In this document: positions 36,994-51,609 of the stretch, one piece after another | Numbering within the stretch: the stretch's first letter is position 1 | Layout of the letters: the number at the start of each line of letters is the position of its first letter | Assembly: GCA_023053685.1 (NCBI GenBank) | Contig: JALIGW010000013.1 | Span: forward strand, 15,697,501 to 15,761,500 | Direction of reading: 5' to 3' | From: Diadophis punctatus similis | Taxonomy: Eukaryota > Chordata > Lepidosauria > Squamata > Dipsadidae | Length of the DNA: 64,000 nucleotides | Notes under the pieces: generated by a model | The model's input: only the letters and a program-made list of their open reading frames with translations | What the model was told of the DNA's origin: nothing | The model's database searches: none | Made by a program: the position numbers and the translations under genes

Positions 36994-38805
36994 CATTGGT
37001 ACAAAGCTTTTTATTATTATACAACCATACTTTTAAAGGCCAATCAGTGTGCCAGAAGATAGCGGGCGAGAGCAGGACCAAAGCTACATTTGATTTCACT
37101 GAATTAAAGGAAAATTTCTTTTCAGTAATGTGCTTCATCATTTTTTTCCCCTTCTGTCCTGTTCAATGTTTTCATCATATCTGCAAACAACTTTTGAAGA
37201 GAGGGGCACACTAATGGCTTTCGGGCTTGTCTGAAGCCTGAGGTCATGCATACCACTGGGATGTACAGGCAAATTGTAGTTTCCAAGAGATAAAATATAT
37301 CCACTGACAACTGATACAATCTGATGATTTATCAGATTATTCCATTCATTTTTCATAGCCATCAGAGGTATGAAATGCTATGCAAACGTGGTTCCGTGTT
37401 TGGCCATTGCAGCTGATTTTAGATTTGGCTCCATGAGTCAAAACTAAGCACTTCAGCTGAAATACAAACAGCAGAATTAGATGATGCAGCTCATATAACT
37501 CTTAATTTTTTTAAAAAAAATATTTAGGTTGGTTTGTTTGTAAAATATATTTATGAGGGCCCTCTGGAAAAATCCCTTTAGAATTCCCAGCTCCTTAGGT
37601 CTAATAGATAATACAGTATATTAACAGTTGCTGTCAAGACCCTTCTAAATTTGCAATTTCATTTCTACTTTGGCTGCTGCTTTGGAGCTGAGTGTCCCCT
37701 GGTACTTAATGTGATATGAGCAGTCTGTCCACCTTTAGTAAAGCACAACAGCTCTCTGTGTTCTTGGCCAGACCCTTTGAAGCAGAGCCCTCTGTCATCA
37801 GCTTGAGACAGTTTATATAGAGTTACAGCTCCTCCTTGGACCATTTCTTCCCATTTGAAAAATTGCCATTGTGATCTCCCCAGCCTGCCAAGTTGGCAGA
37901 CTCTATTATGAAATCTGGACTTGAGCCAGGAATCACTACAGCATTTTGAACCAATGATCTGTGTCAGCCATCAACTTGATTCAGCACTCCCTCTTGTACA
38001 GGCGGGAAAAAAAGTTCCTGCTAATATTTGGAAGTGGGCAGAGCATCTTGGATTTTTATAATGTAGGAATAAGTCTTCATTGCATTTTCAGCTACTTGAA
38101 ATGCAGAGTATCTAAAAAAAAATCTAACATTTGGATAGATTCTCAAAGAATTTGAATAACACCATCAAGCAATAAGTTTTTTTGATATGTATCACAGCTT
38201 TGACTGATCTCCTTCAAGTCATTGGGAGCTGTCTTAAATATTTTGATGCCATGTGCCCACTTTATGCTCCTGATAAATAAAGATAGGAAAAAAATGAGGA
38301 AAAATATCTCTGCGAAAGTCTACTGGTAATTATATTCTGCATTCAGAGCTGATAGTTCCTTAAATCAGTCCAGGTGTATCTCATAGCTATAGTGAAAATG
38401 TAGTTCCTTTGTTATTCTTGCCCAATACATTGTCTGCAAATATCCTGGACTACAAATCCCATAATTCCCACATTGTATCAATCAATGTCACAAGTTGTAT
38501 GAATCTGATAGGAGTTGTCTTCCAGCAGGTCACTAGGTTTAGGTTGAAGAAGATGGATTTACTGCTTTGGGGACAATAGAAACTTTTCCTGTTAGATAGC
38601 CATGCAGCCATGAATCATAGCAATCCTTTAAACCAAACAGATGCTTTGCTTTTATTTAGCAATGACATTTTTATTCCAGGAAAGATAGAAGACCCCAGGA
38701 TGTTTATTATAATTGTCTTCTTTTATTGAGGAGCATTTTGCCATCAACCAAATTCCAAGATATTTAACCTTTTTAGTTATCTGCATGCCCTCCAAAGGAA
38801 TGGTG
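36994..38805. other. Unique sequence, no gene recognised
   Basis: No repeat family. The stretch at about 37060-37260 (pyrimidine tract, then CTGTCCTGTTCAATG) looks free of repeats and is a reasonable place to test for conserved noncoding sequence. Confidence 0.4.
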
Positions 38806-39461
38806 ATCAAAAAGGTGTTAGATTCTGCTGAGATGAACAGGCTAACATTGGAACTGGAAGAGAGAGGAGAAACGGAATATTATTTGGTCTGGGACACATG
38901 GTATAAATCAGGGGTGGGTTTCACTTACCTTTGCCACCAGTTCGCATTGCGACATTTCATGCACGCGCCCTCACTTTGCTCACGTACGCACGTCCCTTCA
39001 TGTGATTTGGCTTCCATGCATGCTCAGAAGCAGGAATTAGCCCGAAACACAGCTGAAGAGCTCATCAGCTGTGCTTTGGCTGAAGAAATAAAGGCCAGAA
39101 TTCACCCGCGGGTGGGCGGGAGGGCCCTTTTTCAAGCCGCGGAAGGGGAAAAATTTTGCACAAAATAAAAAAAAAGACAGTGGCACGCACGGAATGGCAC
39201 CAACAGTGACGTCACCAGCGGGTCGCTACCGGTTCAGGCAATCTGGTCCAAACCGGGAGGAACCCACCCCTGGTATAAATGGCTAGAGAATAGAAGTAAA
39301 GATTAAATATGAAGGTAATTTAAGAGATATACTAAAATTTAATGACAATGTATATAGTTTAAGGAAGAATAAAGAATGTAATTGTTATGTATGCATAAGT
39401 ATTAACGATCCTGGAGCGCTGTAAAGATTGTAAATGTGATATAAAATGATGAAATATGTTT
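38806..39461 (+). mobile_element. L1 LINE 3' end split by a hAT MITE
   Basis: The plus strand encodes the L1 ORF2 C-terminus: LDSAEMNRLTLELEERGE, then YYLVWDTWYK up to 38908. After the MITE the reading frame resumes as WLENRSKD and a stop, then an AT-rich 3' UTR (AAATTTAATGACAATG, GTAAATGTGATATAAAATG). The tail is the ATG/ATA microsatellite at 39462. The copy is strongly 5' truncated. Confidence 0.8.
38909..39272. mobile_element. hAT MITE, CAGGGGTG family, copy 5
   Basis: The termini are CAGGGGTGGGTTTCACTTAC and the inverse ending GGAACCCACCCCTG. A perfect duplication, gtataaat, flanks it (38901-38908, 39273-39280). The interior matches copy 2 at 17880, including GAATTCACCCGCGGG and AAGCCGCGGAAGGGGAAAAA. 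It is longer by an extra CpG-rich segment near 38946-38998. Confidence 0.95.
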
Positions 39462-39879
<418 letters not shown>

Positions 39880-40440
39880 TGCGTTTATTTTTTTCAATTA
39901 TGTATTTGTAAAATATATTGCCATACAATAACTCTGGGCGGCTTACAATATTAAAAAAATAAAACTGTAATTTATAATGATATAAATACAATACTATAAA
40001 TACTATAAAATCAACCTAGGTAAAAAAAGAGGAGGGAATAATATGATGAGAGCAGGAGAGGATTGGATCCAGTGGTTGGTTCCTACCGGTGCGGTCCACT
40101 CTGCCGTTCCGGTAGGGACCCACCGATTGCGCAACGTCAATGGTGCTTTCTTTGCCAGTCTGTGCGCGCTGCCATCTTTTTTTTTTTAATTTTTTTGCGG
40201 GTTTTGGCTCTCTGCGCATGTGTGGAAGTGAAATTGTCCTTCTGCGGATACGCAGATAGCCAAAATTGCGTGAGAGGATGTGCACATGTGTGCACAACGT
40301 CGTAGGAGAAGGTAAGAGGAACCCGCCCCTGATTGGATCTATTAATTAATCAACCACCCTCAACATGAAGCCCCCTCAGGCAGGGACAGGTCTTTAAACT
40401 CTTATGGAAGGTCAGGAGGGGTAGTGCTTTCCTCACTTTG
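39880..40440 (-). mobile_element. L2 LINE 3' end, copy 4, split by a hAT MITE
   Basis: The motif CTCTGGGCGGCTTACAATAT (39930-39949) and the A-rich UTR after it match the L2 3' ends at 13.6 and 35.0 kb, on the minus strand. After the MITE, TTTAAACTCTTATGGAAGGTCAGGAGGGG corresponds to the ORF end region (first 20 bases enough to see the match). A (GGA)n tract begins where the other copies have a G-rich stretch. Confidence 0.6.
40070..40331. mobile_element. hAT MITE, CAGGGGTG family, copy 6
   Basis: The termini are CAGTGGTTGGTTCCTACCGG and the inverse ending GGAACCCGCCCCTG. A perfect duplication, attggatc, flanks it (40062-40069, 40332-40339). The core includes CTCTCTGCGCATGTGTGGAA. The T-run and the loss of arm symmetry show more divergence than copies 4 and 8. 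Confidence 0.92.
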
Positions 40441-40586
40441 GGGAGGAGGTGGAGGAGGAGGAGGAGGAGGAGGAGGAGGAGGAGGAGGAGGAGGAGGAGG
40501 AGGAGGAGGAGGAGGAGGAGGAGAAGGAGAAGGAGAAGGAGAAGGAGAAGGAGAAGGAGAAGGAGAAGGAGAAGGAGAAGGAGAAA
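40441..40586. repeat. (GGA)n(GGAGAA)n composite microsatellite
   Basis: About 27 GGA units are followed by about 11 hexanucleotide GGAGAA units. The tract is pure purine. Gly/Glu and Arg frames are artefacts. Confidence 0.97.
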
Positions 40587-41956
40587 AAACTACATTAGAA
40601 AATATTCTAAAAATCACCCAGAGCAATATTTTAAAAAGGTATGGTGTACTCCCCACTGCCTCCATTCATGTGGCATCTCTGTTTTATCCTGAAATCAATG
40701 GCACTTAAAGTGCTTGATTTTGCCTCTTCTTCTTTTTGCCTGTGCATGCTTTCACAACAGCCAGTCCCTATAATCCACTTCAGTATTCAGAGTGTAATTG
40801 GACAAGCCAAACACAGATTCTTGATTTTATCTAATCTACTTTAAATTAATCAAAATTAACCCCGTTGATTACAACAAGCATTTGTTAATTCTCACACAGG
40901 AGATTTGGAGTACAGACAGGAATACTGAAATCAGACCTAAAGTGGTTGTAATATTGTAATTCTTTTGGGGGTGGCATTTGCGTGTGCTATGCATCTTGGG
41001 TTACCTGTTGTTGTTGTTGTTGTTGTTTTTAGTAAATGCTTCTTTACACAATTTTCTCTTGTCCTAACTACCGATAACTAATCTGCTCACTGTAGCTAAG
41101 AGAGAATATTTCTTGTTTCTAAGCCAAAGAATAAGTCTTGGAGTTGTTCAGTTATTTACCAGATTTCTTCCATCATTTCTTTGACATTTCCATCTGCTTT
41201 TGGGAGCTATCCCACTGTTGCATGCCTGCCAGTAGTGTTCATTGCACAAGGATCTTGGCGTCTGAACCACTGATGACACATAGTAAACTTTGGAGAAGAA
41301 ATCTTAATTTTCAGTATGTTTTTCCCCTTTTTCCAATGCTTGGATGTTCTCCCAAAATATCATCAACACAGTCTGGGCATGTTAAGGACAAAGAAAACAA
41401 GAGTGCAAGTCACACAAAATATCTATTTTCAAGGTATAAAGGTGAAAAGGAGTCTCATTTGGACAGGTCTTTATACATATCAACAATACCAATATAAGAA
41501 GTAAAGCCAAGGAAAGATATGGAAAGGGAAAGACAAAACTATGTGCCCAAGTGGGCTAAGAAAAGACAGTGTGTTCAATCTTTTTCTTCTCTGGCAAGTA
41601 TATGTCAGAGCTTTTTTGGGGGGTGGGACAGGACATGATGATTGAAAAAGGACATTGAACTGTAATGCTAAAACACTGTTATTTCAATCTAATCAACAAA
41701 GTACTCATTGTTCTCCCTGTCAGCTTTCTTCTATTCTTTTTTGACAGGGCAATCAGGATTGACCATTAGCATGTTCCTGCAAATATTCTGATGCAGATCA
41801 ATCAATCAATTTACTACAACCACAGAGTTACAAGAATGACCATATTTGGACATTATGCCTATTTCACATGGAACCAGTGGGCAAAAGATCTTAAGCTCAG
41901 TTGGACAGAGCCAGGAAAGCTACCTGAAGTTATGTAGAGTCCAATTACTAGAAGGA
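40587..41956. other. Unique sequence
   Basis: No gene or repeat family. A short (GTT)n run is at about 41008-41026. The 119-aa frame at 41138-41497 shows no domain. Confidence 0.4.
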
Positions 41957-41958
41957 TA

Positions 41959-42667
41959 TACCGTATGTTTGGGAGTATAAGATGCTCCAGAGTATAAGAC
42001 GCACATTAGTTTTTGGGGAGGAAAACAAGCAAAAAAAAATTCTGCCTCTGCCTACCAGCATCCATTGGTATTCATTTGGCTTGCATCCTTGCAGCAAACA
42101 GCAAACAGCCTGGTCAGCTTCAGCATGTTATTGCAGCCTGATTCATCACGAACAGCTGATTGGTGGTTGGATCGGTCTCCCAGAATACCGCCAATCAGCT
42201 TTTCCAGGCTGCGGGGATCGACAGAGCCCATCGCCGTCTCCAGCCGTCACATTTTTAGCTTCCGCATGTTGCATTTTTAGCTTCCGTGCATCACATTTTC
42301 AGCCTCTGCACGCTCCATTTTAGACCTATTCCAGATCCATTTAGATCTATTCACCGCCAATCGCTGTGTCCACACGTTGCGTTTTCGGCCCATTCCCGCC
42401 GATCCCCGCCACCTGGAATGCTCCAAAAATGTGACTCAAGGAGGCTGAAAATGCAATGCGCGGAAGTGGCGATTGGCGGCGATATGCTGTGGCGATCCCC
42501 GCAGCCTGGAATAGGTTTAAAATGGAGTGTGTGGAGGCTGAAAATGGCTGAAGGGTGGGGGCCAGTGGGTGGGCGGGGCTTCAGCAACATTCACTGTATA
42601 AGATGCACAGACATTTCCACCCACTTTTGGGGTGGGAAGTGCATTTTATACTTTGAAAAATACGATA
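41959..42667. mobile_element. 709-bp terminal-inverted-repeat DNA element, unclassified
   Basis: The left end TACCGTATGTTTGGGAGTAT is mirrored by the right end CATTTTATACTTTGAAAAAT followed by ACGATA, with about 28-bp imperfect inverted repeats bounded by TA. Subterminal copies of AGTATAAGACGC and GTATAAGATGCAC lie at each side. The interior has tandem variants of CACATTTTTAGCTTCCG and inverted patches (GGCTGCGGGGATCG against CGATCCCCGCAGCC). There is no transposase. The superfamily is undecided. Confidence 0.65.
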
Positions 42668-42669
42668 TA

Positions 42670-45600
42670 TTGACAATTTCAGGTTACAACCTCCTTCCAG
42701 ATTATAGCAGAAGTTACTTGCCTATAGTAATTACTTAGGGCAAATCTAGTAGACATACTAACCTGCCTTATCTAACTGAATTAATTACACTAACAAATTC
42801 TTAATGCTTTGCTTAAAATAAAGTGGGTGTTTGATCTAAAGAGATTATGAATATCTCATTTCATAGCTTTTTTTAAGGATTCCATGCTATTATAGTGTTC
42901 TTCTAGCTTACATTCAGTAGATAGAACAATCTCTTAAACTGTTTTTAGTTAGTGATAGAACATTAAGAACTGAAGACAGGAAACAACTTTGGGAGAGTTT
43001 CAATGGTCACTTCTGGACAGATCTTAAGAGCCTTTGAATTTGGTGAATGTAGATTATGCAAGTTATCCAATGAGTTGCTCTCGTAAGAGTCAGAGTAGGG
43101 CTATAACCTTTAAAACAGGTTGCATGGTGTATGACTCTGAGAAGGCATGGGTTTCTCAGTTTAAATTCAAAACCTTTAATAAGCAGGCAATTGAGGATCT
43201 GGTCAAAAATGTTTTGGCAATCTGTAAGGTTGAGAGAAATAGTAGATGTGTGAACACAGATAACATAAAGACAGAGGACTTTCCCATTAGTGCCCTATGA
43301 TTTGATTGTATCTGCTCAAAATCCAATGCTAATGATGCCATTGTCTCAAAGCCTAGATTTGATTAAGGTTACCATAAAAAGTTATTTTAATTGCCTGCCA
43401 TTAAATCATTGTGTTGCATATGTTATTTCTCTTATCAAGTTTATTTTGTTTATGCCTCATTTTTTCATAAATTACATAGTTTATATATGATATGCTGAGT
43501 AAACTGGAAATCACTAATTTGTCTTGAAGAACTACTCTTGCTTTATTCTTCAGTTCTTCTCTTTATATATCTATTGTCTTCCAGGTGAGATCCTATTTTC
43601 CCTTTCATCTTAAACTAATTTGGGAGTGGCAATATGCTATCTTTTCTTACCCAAATGCTTTTAGGTAGAGAAAGGAACTAATGTGTTAAAATTCATTGTG
43701 TTATCATGAAACCAACTGCTATTATATATACTTGTACATTTCTTTCTCAATTAAGCCTATTTAGAAATGTTCATGCAATGCAATGAGCATTTTTAAAAAG
43801 TATTTACTTATTGTTGTTTTCTTCAAGACGATCAAAATGTAGCAACTGAATAAATAGAAATTGCTCCAAAGCTAATTATTGGATATATTGGTTTTAGATA
43901 GAGTTGAGTTTTGCACAAGTACCTGCAGAGTGTAGATTGCTCCTGGAATAAATAAAGTTGATAGAATGACTCCTTGTTGGCAATACTGAAAGGCCCACTG
44001 GTACTATTCAAGGATTTATGCATTAGTACAGAAACCTTTTAAGGCAATGTGTACTATAAGAAAAAATCCACATGGAAATAGAAGTAGTAATTGTATGAGA
44101 AAGTTACAAACTGCTGACATATCAGATCAAGACAATGATTGTGACCATAAAAAAACAAAAACAAAATATGAATTCCTTAAGAGTGCAAAACCATGAAGAA
44201 CCTATAAAGTATTTGTTGCTTGTACTTCAATTACCTCTCTACAAGGACATTTTAAGGTCTTAGAATTCCATTTGATTAGCTCTTCCTTGGGGCACAGATT
44301 TATTCCCAGAAGATATATCGTAAGATAGAAGATCAGTAACAAAATTAACATGTATATCGTCTCATCTAGTTTTGCCTAATATAATGTTCTTTTTATATAT
44401 TTTTCAGGCTGGATGACTTCAGGCTTTTTCCACTAAGAAGGTTCAGAAATAATTAGGAAGGTAGAGATTATGAGGACTATGAGAAGCAGGTATTTTTCAT
44501 CTTGATAAAGTACATCATGCCACACAAATAGTATGATCTTTACTGGGTCAAAGAGGTGATGATATTCACTTCAGTCAGGCATTTTTGGATTGCCTTGAAG
44601 CCTTGAATAGCTGGAAGGTTCAGCTTATGCGCAGAAGCATCTTTTAGCTGTTGAAACTGCTGTAACAGGCCACCGGAGCAAACAGTATGAAGCAGTGTGA
44701 CTACTTTACTTTGCTATTAATCTTTGTCAAAGCAATGTCTCCATTGAAGATCAGCCTATGTGAAGGAGAAAATAGATATCTATATTCCTTCAGAAGAAAA
44801 ATGCAGCACGCATGCTACTCCTTCCTGAAATTTTATCTCCATAATAACAACATGGTGTGATAGTATGGCTTAGTGACAGGTCCAAAGTTACCACTAAGTT
44901 TACATGGCAAACTTGCATCTAAACTCCAATACAATACAGCCCTTGTTTATTGTGGTGTCTGTGTATGTATATGTAAATAATTTAATAAGTGCTATTTATT
45001 GTGTGTCTGTGTATGTATATGTAAATAATTAAACACAGTATAAACATAAAATAAAGCAACAATAGATATCATAACATACTGTCAACAATATAGTAATAAT
45101 TCTTTTCTGACTGTTAAATATTATTGCAAACATGAATTATAATATGCTGAGGCTCACATGTTATTTTGGATTTCCAGAATCTCAAGGGACCATCTACGGA
45201 TTTGGGATACCATGGAATTCTATTTTATCTAGATCTAGTATCCATGGGTGCCTGTCATGCATAGAATTTGGAATCCAAATGCTCATGGCCATTATTCTTA
45301 TCACCTTCTCATCAGAATTAGGTGATAAGAACATTTTGTAGAGTGGATTAATCATGATTTATATCTTATCTGTGTCCGATCTGAAAGCAATTGAGAACGA
45401 GAACCCGAAACAGCATAATTTTAATTTTATCTCTGTTTATTTGGAAGTTAATCACACTTCAGTCAAACTTCTCCCAGATAATGTATATGCCTGCAGTAAA
45501 TTATATATCCTTCAATATTTCTTAGCAAAAAAATTGAAATTATTCTTGGCAACTGTACTTTCATAACAGTGATTATTTTAAGCTGCCTCCAGCTCTCAGA

Positions 45601-46272
45601 TATTTCTAAAGACTCTTGTTTACCTATAGTATTTATTTATAAAGGAGTCTAACATGTCATACACGTGTCTCCCTCTTTGTGTCCCACTTTATCTTAAGAA
45701 GAAAGCTGTGACATTGTTCAAGCTGAGAAATAGCCCAATTTAGGACTGACAGCTCAAGCCTTTCTTACAAGGGGGCTTTAGTGGAATTCTTTAATCATTT
45801 CAGACAAGGGAATCTCATCTTCTATAATAACTGCAGGACCAGGGGAGCATCTTCTCAGCATATTTCTTGTCTCCATTTCCTCCAATTGTTCGGAAGCTGG
45901 TGATATGATCATCTTTATTACTCCAGAAATCAGAGAATAGACAGGAAATACTATGAGCAGCAAACTGACTGATAAGCAAGGGCAAAATTTGTTACTCAAA
46001 CAGTGCACTGTTCCAAGCTACCATAAGTCTTGGAGAAACATATCCTCATTCTTTCCTCTCATTTCATGAAAAAATAATATATTGTTCTGTTGTACACATT
46101 TAGAAAACATTGTTGGCATTTGTCTGACCATTTTTTTAAAAAAAGAAAGCTATAAATGGGTAGTTGTTAAACTACCAAGCCACCATTTCATGATGCCTTT
46201 TAAATAAACCTATTACTAGCTACAAAGGTGAAAAACTAGAATGCTTGGGGTTTTGTACGCAAGTATTCCTCT
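42670..46272. other. 3.6-kb block without recognisable repeats or genes
   Basis: No transposon family is visible. A near-identical stretch beginning TGTCTGTGTATGTATATG occurs twice with period 48 (44956 and 45004). A 76-aa minus-strand frame (45778-46008) has protein-like composition but no identifiable domain. Confidence 0.45.
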
Positions 46273-46456
46273 AAATGTCTATGGAGATTCTCAGTCATTC
46301 AGGTCATTGTTGTTCCAAAGGTGCTTTTTCAAGAGGCAACTGTACTTTCTGGTTTTTCTTTGAAGACGTTTCGCTTCTCATCCAAGAAGTTTCTTCAGAG
46401 CTGAAGAAAGAAAAACCAGAAAACCCAGTTGCCTCTGGAAAAAGCACCTTTGGGAC
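46273..46456. mobile_element. Snap-back retroposon, copy 1
   Basis: The element begins AAATGTCTATGGAGATTCTC and ends GCACCTTTGGGAC. Its two halves form a hairpin: CCAAAGGTGCTTTTTCAAGA against GGAAAAAGCACCTTTGG. A loop holds GAAGACGTTTCGCTTCTC. Imperfect 12-bp direct repeats flank it: aagtattcctct (46261-46272) and aagtatttctct (46457-46468). Such duplications suggest target-primed insertion, not a cut-and-paste hAT. Confidence 0.7.
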
Positions 46457-46848
46457 AAGTATTTCTCTGTTTCATATCTCATCATATGCACAAGAGAAGG
46501 AAAGTGGTAGCATAGATAACTCCCACCAAAGGCAATTGTTGAAAGGAGAAAGCAAAACCAGGCCTAATTTCATCCTAGCTCACTTTGCCTGGGTTCCTGG
46601 CAGGAACAGTTGCAAAGAGCCACAAATATTCAAAGTACTCCAACCCAACTGAATCCCAATGGCTTTTGAGAGTGAAATCAGCAAAGTGAATAATTTGTCT
46701 GATTGCATGTAAACAATTAAACAAGATATAAGCAGTAGCTCAAAGGTGAAACCGTAAAGTCATGATTTTTCTCAAAGTTCCGTGAAGAGGATGCTGGGTG
46801 AAGTGAAGGTCAAAAGTTTCAAGTAATTGGAAAATATCCTGACCACAA

Positions 46849-46942
46849 ATGTCTATGGAGATTCTCAGTCATCCAGGTCATGGTTGTCCCAAATGTGCTT
46901 TTTTCAAAGCCAGTTGCCTTTTGAAAAAAGCACCTTTGGGAC
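46849..46942. mobile_element. Snap-back retroposon, copy 2
   Basis: It has the same beginning (ATGTCTATGGAGATTCTCAG) and end (GCACCTTTGGGAC) as copy 1 but a shorter hairpin, with the GAAGACGTTTCGC loop missing. It is flanked by atcctgaccacaa (46836-46848) and atcctgaccataa (46943-46955), 12 of 13 identical. Confidence 0.7.
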
Positions 46943-46997
46943 ATCCTGACCATAAGCATTGGAGGCTTCACTGTTTCAAATGAAATATTTTCTTTTC

Positions 46998-47100
46998 CCT
47001 TCCCCCTCCTTTCCCCTCCTTTCCTTTCCTTTCCTTTCCTTTCCTTTCCTTTCCCCTCCTTTTGCCTCCTTTCCTTTCCCCTCCTTTCCTTTCCTTTCCA
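46998..47100. repeat. (CCTTT)n polypyrimidine microsatellite
   Basis: TTCCT/TTTCC pentanucleotide units with C-rich variants. On the minus strand it lies 3' of the LINE that ends near 47390 and may be its (GGAAA)n tail. Confidence 0.93.
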
Positions 47101-48265
47101 TCTTCATTGGATACATCACAGCATAATCATACATTTAAGAGCCCAACTATTAAACACGAATGATATAATGGTTGAATGAATGGATGAATGGATATCATAG
47201 ACCACAGTCTCACAAACATCCCAAAATTAAAACACTAAGATACAATTCAGTAGAATAAGATCAGAGCATGAATAAAAAGAAAAACTAAAAAATATAGTAA
47301 AATGAAATAAGAATATAGTACACTATTCTCCATGTCATATTCTACTCAATGTGGTATAAGCAGTAATAAATCCAATGCCAATTTGCCATTAGTAAAGGCA
47401 AATTAGTACAGTCCTACAGGCTGTAAATGGAAACTTAGCAACAGCTTGTGTTGTTTTAGGGTATTTATCTGGCAGAAGGAGTTTGACGCAAAATTCATCT
47501 GGTCGTCCAGGGAATAAACTAATAATGAGTGGCAGAAACTTACTACACCTATTGCTGTAGAAGTTATAAGAGAGGAATACATGGAGCAGTGATTCAATAT
47601 TCTCAGACTGACAGGCTTTCTTGGTAGAAAGCTTTCTGAAACTTTCTTTCCAATAAAGCTGATGGCAAGATGTAAAGGCTCTACAGAATTTATTAGCTGT
47701 AAACTGGTTAAGAAACTGGGCTGGTTTGAAACAGATCTCATTGGGTCCCAATTGTATTCCAACAGGGATTTTGCTGTATTCAGTTTGACAGTCTGTATCA
47801 AGGATCTTTTGCTCTAAGACCATGTTTTTGTCCCACCCTCAGGATGACTCTGGTGCAAAACCCAATATCTGAGACTCATCTCCAATTTGCTGTTTCCAGG
47901 TATATTGGAATTTGTGTAGCAGAGGAGATATCAAACCTTGGGGTTAAAGTTAATCTTTAGCCAGCATTTGAAAATGCTTAGCCATGGTCTTGTCACCCTC
48001 AGCAGCCCTGCCTCCAGTCACAGAGATGCATTAGGACATTTCTTGGTAACTGGAAAAGGTTTAATAAGAAACTAGGTTTTTTGGTGAATACTATAAATTG
48101 GTACCTGAATTTAGCAGAGCTCCATATAAGAGCTGTGCCAATGGTTTGCCTTCAGATAATTGCAGAGCAACTGGGATAAAAAGAAGGAAAGAATTGCTAC
48201 TGTACTTCTCCAGGCATTCAGCAAATCTTGGCAGTATGGACATTTTCCTTCCCTGTGTACTACAG

Positions 48266-50755
<2,490 letters not shown>

Positions 50756-51268
50756 TACTACAGCACAAATCCCAAATATAAAAACCTGTTTGACTGGTTT
50801 TCTGTCAAGTTTCCAGGGAAGTGCCTAATTTAACATAAATCCTTGTAAAGCATGTGGTCATAGTTTTCTCGTAATTAATTTGCAATAGGTGATCCTTATA
50901 AAAGATGGATTGTGCCACCATGGTCTTCTTAGTCCAGCTGGTAACTGCAATAGAATTAACATGTCATCTGGACAAAGCAGTAAAGATATTGACCTATTTG
51001 TCACTTTTGAGGAATGAAATTCTTATTCTACTATTGCCTTTATATAATAGTTGAATAACAATGGACCCAGGATACACATCTGCTTTCTGTTCTTAGTGGG
51101 CACTACATCTGACAGGTGCCCTATTACATTGCACATCATTCTGAATCTGATGTTACCACAAAGCACGTGTAAGAAGGTAAGGAGACATTTGCCAGTTGTA
51201 GGGAATTTAACTTTGTGCCAAAGGATTTCTCTGGCAATTTATTTTTTATCTATAAACATATTCTATGT

Positions 51269-51601
51269 CTGTGATGGTGAATCTATGGTATGCATGCAGA
51301 GCCATCTCTCTGGGCACGCCAGCCATCACCCGTTGCCCTTCCGGGTTCTGGCGCACACATGTGTGCCAGCCAGCCGGTCTTCGCACGCATGGGAGCGCTG
51401 GAAACTGGAAGAGCAGCTCCCTGGCGCGCATGCGCATGCTGGAAACTGGAAGCTCAGCATGCGCACTGGGGAACTGCTCTTCCAGTTTCCGTCACTGCCG
51501 TGTGTGCGCGCCGGGGAGCTGCTCTTCCGGTTTCTGGCACTCCCCCCCCACGTGCGTGCTTCCGTTTCGGGACTCGGTGCCAAAAAGTTTCGCCAACACT
51601 G
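51269..51601. mobile_element. Non-autonomous hAT element, Buster-type target
   Basis: The left end CTGTGATGGTGAATCTATGG and the right end TTCGCCAACACTG resemble the common terminus CAGTGATGGCGAACC. The flanks ttctatgt (51261-51268) and ctctatgc (51602-51609) agree at 6 of 8 positions, including TA at 4-5. The interior is GC-rich, with repeated GGAAACTGGAAGAGCAGCTC-type units in both orientations. Confidence 0.78.
51425..51436. promoter_or_regulatory. NRF1-consensus palindrome in the hAT element
   Basis: CGCGCATGCGCA fits YGCGCAYGCGCR exactly. It lies inside a hAT-derived GC-rich segment. Binding is not shown. Confidence 0.45.
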
Positions 51602-51609
51602 CTCTATGC

